This document shows positions 58,601 through 64,000 of a DNA stretch of 64,000 nt, piece after piece (the first letter of the stretch is position 1; every line of letters starts with the position of its first letter). Under the pieces are notes generated by a model. The model was not told where the DNA came from and searched no databases. It saw nothing but the letters and a program-made list of their open reading frames with translations. Source of the stretch: Trigonopsis variabilis (lineage: Eukaryota; Ascomycota; Trigonopsidomycetes; Trigonopsidales; Trigonopsidaceae); contig PPXM03000002.1 of NCBI GenBank assembly GCA_003707065.3, positions 1,674,001-1,738,000 on the forward strand, in the 5' to 3' direction. The translations under genes were made by a program, and so were the position numbers.

Positions 58601-59603
58601 AGCAAAGGTACGAAATCAGAGAAACTGATTGATGAAATGCTATACCGCAGTGCTGTTGGAAGTTTAATGTTTGCAATGGTCCTAACCAGATCTGATATCT
58701 CACATGCTGTTGGAGAAGTGGCCAGATATATGAAAGAACCTAATGACCTTCATTGGAAGGCTGTGAAACATATATTCAGATACCTGAGAGGTCCAACTGA
58801 TTATGGAATTCAGTACAATGGACGAGTAGATGAACCATTGATTTTAAAGGGCTACTGTGATGCGAGTTTTGGAAACGTCGATGGAATTAGATCAACATCA
58901 GGCTATAATTTCAACCTGTGCGGAGCTGCTATTTCATGGAAAAGTGAAAGACAGAGAACAGTTGCTGCTTCGTCCACTGAAGCAGAATATATGGCAATCA
59001 ACAAAGCCACAAAGGAAGCTCTATGGTTGCGGAAACTACTTGATGATGTTGGACTGCATCAAGACCAACCTACCAAATTGTTTGAGGATAATCAGGGTTG
59101 CATATTCCTAGCAAAGAATCCTGTCCACAGAGAAAGAACCAAACACATTGATATTCAATATCATTTTGTTCGAGAAAAGATACTTGAAAGAAAAGTGGAA
59201 CCCGTTTACCTATGCACGGAGCACATGACAGCAGATACTCTTACGAAAGGACTATCGACAAATTTATTCCAGAGACACAGAAACGGTCTAGGATGTTGAG
59301 ACTGGAAGTCTAGAACACTGAAACATTCAACAATGCATAGTGTGTAAGACAATAGGAACAATGCATTGTGTAAGACAATGGGAACAATGCATTGTGTGAG
59401 TGAGAACAATGCATTGTGCGGGTAAGACAAAGAGAAGCAATCAGCCGTATCGCTTTCTTTGGCGAAATAGTGTGGTCTGTCTTGGATAAGAATATCCGAA
59501 GACTAATATAAAAGGACTACTTTATGTACAGATAAAAATACAATACAGCAATACAGTCGCCCACCTTTCCTAGTCTATACAGGTACAATCTAAAATATTA
59601 ACA
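55666..59603 (+). mobile_element. Ty1/copia LTR retrotransposon, broken copy with 3' LTR
   Basis: Internal region about 55666-59293 with domains in copia order: Gag with a CCHC zinc knuckle (near 56300-56345), aspartic protease (LIDSGATSHM, near 56434), integrase (HHCC then a catalytic core with RTDNGGEYC, about 56.8-57.5 kb), reverse transcriptase (ARLVARGFTQIEGIDYQ, from about 58.1 kb) and RNase H (YCDASFGN, STEAEYMA, about 58.8-59.2 kb). The order protease-integrase-RT identifies Ty1/copia rather than gypsy. The forward 3' LTR is 59294-59603. The copy is broken, with an estimated two to four breaks plus a rearranged 5' end, but long stretches still read clearly, so it is fairly young. Confidence 0.92.
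59294..59603 (+). repeat. 3' LTR of the copia element
   Basis: 310 bp from TGTTGAGACTGG to ATTAACA. Holds five units centred on CAATGCATTG or close variants, a promoter box AATATAAAAGGAC, and the pyrimidine-rich end CGCCCACCTTTCC. Best full-length reference for the LTR family in this window. Confidence 0.88.
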
Positions 59604-59842
59604 AATCCTGTATTGACTAGTGAAGGTGGGCGACGATTGTATTTCTTGTATTAACTATCTGAGCATAAGGTACCCCTTTATATCAGTCTTCGGAATATCT
59701 TATCCGAGACAGACCACACTATTTCATCACTGTGCATTATTCTAGACTTCTAGTCTCAGCAAGTATTTCATCATAATGCATTGTTGAATGTTTCAGCGTT
59801 CTAGACTTCCAGTCTCAACAGGATTCAATACAAATTTTAACA
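59604..59842. mobile_element. Reverse LTR remnant with forward end piece (copy G)
   Basis: Directly behind the 3' LTR, a shortened reverse LTR (about 59604-59820) with a duplicated end piece is followed by a forward LTR end (59821-59842). Rearranged, old. Confidence 0.72.
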
Positions 59843-60720
59843 AATGGGACCAAGGCTTTTGTGGCTAGGAAGGAAAGAAGATACTATGGCTGTGGATCCA
59901 CAAAGCACCTTATAAGGAAACTCATACGAGAGACTAGCTCAAAAGGAGAGTCACCAGAAAACACAGCCGAAAGCTGTATCAGAGGCAAGAGCGGCTAAAA
60001 GAAGTGAATGGCTGGAGACTCGGGCGCGACTGCGCAGATGACTTCAGATAGAAACAACCATGAAAATCTGAAAGAGCTGGACAAAGAGGTCAATTTTTCA
60101 TTGGCGAACGGCACGTCTATTATGGCACAACAAATAGGCGATGCCAGTGCTAGTCTCAATGGACAAGTATTGAGACTGAAAGACACCCTGTTGATGCAAA
60201 TAGATTTGATATCGGTGAAGCAGCTCTAAAAGGACAAAGTGATCGAAGAAGTGGCCTTAAAGAACAGCATACAATCGAGAGAATGCAAGAGGTTCAAATG
60301 TTGTGGTAGGAGTGCAGCGCAGTCAAGGGTACGAAGCTAGAACTTTGACCGAAAAAGACCTCATGAGTTTGTGAGACATATATATGGCATGATGAAGCCC
60401 TCGACAGTTTGGTGAAAAGGCTCAGAAAGCATGTGCTAGGAATCCGGTACCAGCAGTAAGTATCAACTTTGTCCAGGATTCTAAGAACCAGAGAAAGCAC
60501 ATCAGGTGCTATAAATATCTTAACCCCAGCTACTTGTTGAATGTTTCAGTGTTCTAGACTTCCAGTCTCAACACTATCGAAGACTGATTTAGAGGGAGCT
60601 AGGTTCTTGTCACCTGTTTATTGATGCATATATAAATAAGGTTGGCGTCAATTTTCTGTCTCGTAAGTCGAGTGCTAGAATGCTATCAAAAAATATGCCG
60701 AGGCGTAGGACATAAGCTAA
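59843..60720 (+). mobile_element. Older copia internal fragment
   Basis: Decayed internal sequence parallel to the large element: zinc-knuckle/protease-like region (about 59843-60230) and an integrase-like piece (about 60575-60720). A short reverse LTR end (about 60537-60573) lies between them. Clearly more diverged than the main copy, heavily broken. Confidence 0.75.
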
Positions 60721-60757
60721 AGTAGTCGGGACCTTCTTCAGGGCCTCGCCTGGGCCG

Positions 60758-60805
60758 GACGTAGATTCGGACGTAGATTCGGACGTAGATTCGGACGTGG
60801 ATTCA
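60758..60805. repeat. 12-bp tandem repeat, four units
   Basis: Units of GGACGTAGATTC (last one GGACGTGGATTC) at 60758, 60770, 60782 and 60794. On the minus strand this reads as repeated Ser-Glu-Ser-Thr within a larger open frame, but no gene is claimed. Locally GC-richer than its surroundings. Confidence 0.85.
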
Positions 60806-60878
60806 GACGAGCAGAATATAACGGTAAGAGTCTTCGGCATGGGGGAGCTATGATATTCTTGATTGTTGATTACAAAAT

Positions 60879-61451
60879 ATTGAGACTGTAGGTCTAAAAC
60901 CCTAAAACCATTCAACAATGCATCGTGTAATACAAAGAGTGTTAAGACTGGAAGTCTAGAACACTGAAACATTCAACAATGCATTGTGTAAGACAATAGG
61001 AACAATGCATTGTGTAAGACAATGAGAACAATGCATTGTGTGAGTGAGAACAATGCATTGTGCGAGTAAGACAAAGAGAAGCAATCAGCCGTATTGCTTT
61101 CTTTGGCGAAATAGTGTGGTCTGTCTCGGATAAGAATATCCGAAGGCTAATATAAAAGGACTACTTCATGTACAGATAAAAAATACAATACAGCAATACA
61201 GTCGCCCACCTTCCTAGTCAATACAGGTACAATCCAAAATCTTAACAAAGAGAACAATGCATTGTGTAAGTGACACAAAGAGAAACAATTAGCCGCATTG
61301 CTTTCTTGGGTGAAATACTGTGCTTTGTCTGGATAAGGCATATTCGAAGACTCGTATAAAAGGAATACTTCTACGTGCAGATAAAAAATACAGATGACAA
61401 CATACAATACAGCCGTCCACCTCACATACAATACAGGTTCAATTCTTAACA
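60879..61451 (+). mobile_element. Older copia LTR split by a younger LTR (copy I)
   Basis: Left part 60879-60939 (TATTGAGACTG...), right part 61248-61451 (to TTCTTAACA); together they make one LTR interrupted by copy H. The interruption dates copy I as older. No target duplication seen at its own ends. Confidence 0.8.
60940..61247 (+). mobile_element. Solo LTR nested in an older LTR (copy H)
   Basis: 308 bp from TGTTAAGACTGG to CTTAACA, flanked on both sides by AAGAG, the target duplication made inside copy I. Nearly identical in layout to the 3' LTR at 59294, with the full set of CAATGCATTG units, so probably a recent insertion that lost its body by LTR-LTR recombination. Confidence 0.9.
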
Positions 61452-61609
61452 TTAACTAACATCTTCTGGCGGCGATTGAACGAGCGAGGCCTTGAAGAAG
61501 ATGGACTTCTCTTTAACCATGAATGGGTGAATTTCGAATCGTTCAGGCCTTTGAACACCGCTCAACTGCCAGATGTGTAACGAGGCAGCCGGGTCTAATG
61601 ACCACCTTA

Positions 61610-61815
61610 TAGAGACTGGAAGTCTGGAGCACTGAAACATTCAACAATGCATTATGCAAGGTAAGGAGAAGCAATCAGGCGCATTGCCTTCTTCTGGAAT
61701 ACTAAGTGCTCTGTCTCGGATAAGAAATATCCAGAAGATTGATGATATAAAAGGGATACTTTATGTACAAATATATAATACAAGACAGATAATTGCTCTC
61801 TCAATCTGGAAACCG
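61610..61815 (+). mobile_element. Partial forward LTR (copy J), divergent
   Basis: Begins inside the LTR 5' end (AGAGACTGGAAGTCTGG) and fades out after the promoter box (GATATAAAAGGGATAC) near 61815. Both ends eroded; similar to the divergent subfamily of copy E. Confidence 0.65.
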
Positions 61816-61952
61816 ACAAAATGTCTAATCATTCCTTATGGGTTGAAGTGATCATCGTTGGCGCAAGAGTCTCATATCATGTTCATATTTCATTTATACG
61901 CGGTATGCTGAAATAACCCGTATACATGAGATGTGTGGGATATACTTACCTA

Positions 61953-62186
61953 TGTTAAGATTTGGATTGTACCTGTATAGACTAGGAAAGGTGGGCGACT
62001 GTATTGCTGTATTGTATTATTTATCTGTACATGAAGTAGTCCTTTTATATTAGTCTTGGGATATTCTTATCCGAGACAGGCCATAGTATTTCACCAAAGA
62101 AAGCAATACGGCTGATTGCTTCTCTTTGTCTTACTCACACAATGCATTGTTGAATGTTTCAGTGTTCTAGACTTCCAGTCTCAACA
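61953..62186 (-). mobile_element. Solo LTR, copia family (copy K)
   Basis: Reverse LTR from TGTTAAGATTTGG to AGTCTCAACA, flanked by ACCTA on both sides (5-bp target duplication). It carries only one CAATGCATTG unit, unlike copies H and the 3' LTR. Confidence 0.88.
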
Positions 62187-63728
62187 ACCTAAGCAGTCCT
62201 AAGGCAATTCAGAGTGTTTACACGGGAGCTAATGACGCGTATCGGAAGGGTCCTTTGCTAAATAGAGTGTAACTTCTTATGAGCCACTTATCTGAAGTTT
62301 GTAATTGGAAGTCGAATCTCTGACTATGAATTATGAACAGACGGTCACAATATTGAGATCTTACATGATTACTCGTTCCTGATTTGAATCTCATCAAATC
62401 TAGTAATATCAAAACATACTAAAATATTATAAGCTTCTTGGGCTACGGCAAACTTTGGAACAGATATGTTTCGGGAGGCCCAGTAATAAATATGCTAGAC
62501 TCAAGGGACTTCCAACACTGTGCTTGAGACTGGAAGTCTGACAGAGTGCAAAATTCGTCAATAACTTGTATTCTATTAATGTTGGTAGCTGATAGACGGG
62601 CGAACATTAATCCCCCCTCAAATGTGTAATATCCGAAGTCCCTTGTAAACAGCATAGAATACATATTTTATTTTCTAGAATAGAAAAAAGTGGCGGTCTG
62701 GTGGTGGAAAGTGTTTGCGATGGTACTTGGTCTATCGTGCTATTCTTTACGGCTATACCAGGGCTATTTTGCTAGTTTCGGTAATGCTAACCATCGCTTA
62801 ATGGTCAGACCCGGATGGATGGTTCTAACGTTTAGATTCATACTCGAGTCACGGAGGAAGTTGTATAACATACTAATAATACTGATATATTATTAGTTCA
62901 GTTTTTTATTATTAAAACAGGCTAGTAATATATTCTTATACAATATATAATATACTTGTTGAAAGAATTATATAATTTAAGCTGTAATAACATGTATTTC
63001 GCATATAAAATCCTAATTGGTAGAAGCGTTTTGAGCCCAAGCGGTATAAAACTCCTAGATCAGGACAGAGACAATTCTTCGAATAGGACAATAATGGGTA
63101 CATTCAAGTTTTTATTTATTAACTAACTGCATGTGAACCTAAAAATCTCGCAATACTATGGAGCCTGAAAGTATTATGTATTTTTCTCAAAGCAGTTATC
63201 TGAATATTAATGATATAAATAATAAAAATTATAGCTACAGCTGGACAACCTGCGCATATAAATAATATCCTCCCCCACCGTGTTATTTGAAAATAATGAT
63301 CAAAAGGAATTTCTGACAACCTCTCAGAAAATAACGATACAAAGCTCAAAATAAGAAGATCCATTAGTACTAACAGTAAACTATTAATTAATGGCCAGTA
63401 GCGCTGATGTATGCGTTTTTCTTACGAATAAGATTGTATGAGCTATCTAGGATGAACTTACGAACTTCATTCTAGATAGCTCATACAATCCTGTTCTCTC
63501 TATTTTTTGCTCTTTTGTTTCAAAGTACATACTCAAGGAGGTCCCAGGCTCGAGTTACAGATTCCAAATCAGTGGCCTGTAGGAAGTTAGGCTCTATTTA
63601 CAAAGGACTCATTAAATATCATTCTCCAATAGTAGTCCTGCGAACATTCAGGTTCATCTCGGGGTATACCCCATATATGTCATCTATACGGACCATTTAC
63701 AACATTTTTTTAAGAAAGATCTCAAGGT
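62187..63728. other. Gene-free DNA with an LTR scrap and a hairpin
   Basis: 1542 bp between LTR copies. It contains a roughly 20-bp LTR 5'-end scrap (TTGAGACTGGAAGTCTG near 62524) and a perfect-looking inverted repeat at 63432-63490, but no convincing gene. Confidence 0.45.
63432..63490. repeat. 25-bp inverted repeat with 9-bp loop
   Basis: Arms 63432-63456 and 63466-63490 (GATTGTATGAGCTATCTAG..., and its reverse complement) differ at one base; the loop is CTTACGAAC. A stable stem in DNA or RNA. Confidence 0.9.
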
Positions 63729-64000
63729 TGTTGAGACTGGAAGTTTAGAACACTGAAACATTCAACAATGCATTGTACAAGACAATGGGAACAATGTATT
63801 GTGTAAGTGGAGAACAATGCATTTTGTGAGTGAGACAAAGAGAAGCAATCAGCCGTATTGCTTTCTTTGGCGAAATAGTGTGGTCTGTCTCGGATAAGAG
63901 TATCCGAAGACTAATATAAAAGGACTATTTTATGTACAGATAAATAATATAGTACAGCAGTACTCTTCCCACCTTTCCTAGTCTATACAGATACAACCCA
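63729..64000 (+). mobile_element. Copia-family LTR running off the right edge (copy M)
   Basis: Forward LTR starting TGTTGAGACTGG and still matching the family at base 64000 (CTATACAGATACAACC), so it lacks at most some 15-20 bp of its end. It could be a solo LTR or the 5' LTR of an element beyond the window. Confidence 0.85.

Noticed and set aside
62690-62896. 68-codon plus-strand frame in the right-hand spacer
   Set aside because: Basic but featureless; no ATG at its first codon and no splice partners.

Overview
The window is a piece of an ascomycete chromosome, most likely from an early-diverging lineage (Taphrinomycotina-like). Three things point there: introns are extremely short (about 31-62 bp, mostly 32-41 bp, many with a CTAAC/CTAAT-like branch site close to the acceptor); protein sequences look closest, from memory, to fission-yeast families (the Cut9-type APC subunit is the clearest case); and the window carries fungal-specific proteins such as Pom34, Rrn6 and Trs120. 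A subunit of respiratory complex I (NDUFS6) is present, which argues against Schizosaccharomyces and Saccharomyces, since both lack complex I. No species can be named from sequence reading alone.

Positions 1-49.5 kb are a compact euchromatic gene array with housekeeping genes in tightly packed, often divergent or convergent pairs. In order: Trk potassium transporter (C-terminus off the left edge), Rix7 AAA-ATPase, Rrn6-type Pol I factor, mitochondrial Met-tRNA formyltransferase, a tiny membrane protein, a LYR-family mitochondrial protein, a PITH protein, ALA dehydratase, ESCRT-III Vps20, nucleoporin Pom34, mitochondrial ribosomal L19, a mitochondrial cysteine-synthase-like enzyme, FGAM synthase, a SET/NAP histone chaperone, a Ste23-like insulinase, NDUFS6, condensin Cnd3, a degenerate exonuclease-RRM-RanBP2 zinc-finger protein, TRAPPII Trs120, endosomal Vps55, APC subunit Cut9/Cdc16, PABA synthase, U4/U6.U5 27-kDa protein and an Avt1-type vacuolar amino-acid transporter. 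Several of these (Vps55, Vps20, NDUFS6, the SNRNP27 C-terminus, the small membrane protein) only become visible after splicing short exons by eye.

From about 49.5 kb to the right edge the character changes abruptly. I found no convincing host gene. The DNA is AT-rich and filled with copies of one Ty1/copia LTR family: one long but broken gag-pol copy (about 55.7-59.6 kb), an older internal fragment (about 59.8-60.7 kb), solo LTRs with 5-bp target duplications, one LTR nested inside another, and several head-to-head or fold-back LTR composites. The LTRs carry a variable number of repeats centred on the palindrome CAATGCATTG. A separate, unrelated solo LTR (possibly Ty3/gypsy-like) with its own TATA box sits directly upstream of the amino-acid transporter and may act as its promoter.

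Themes: mitochondrial translation and respiration (Fmt1, LYR protein, L19, NDUFS6), vesicle traffic (Vps20, Vps55, Trs120), mitosis (Cnd3, Cut9) and small-molecule biosynthesis (haem, purine, cysteine, PABA). There is no operon logic; neighbours mainly share promoter or terminator gaps.
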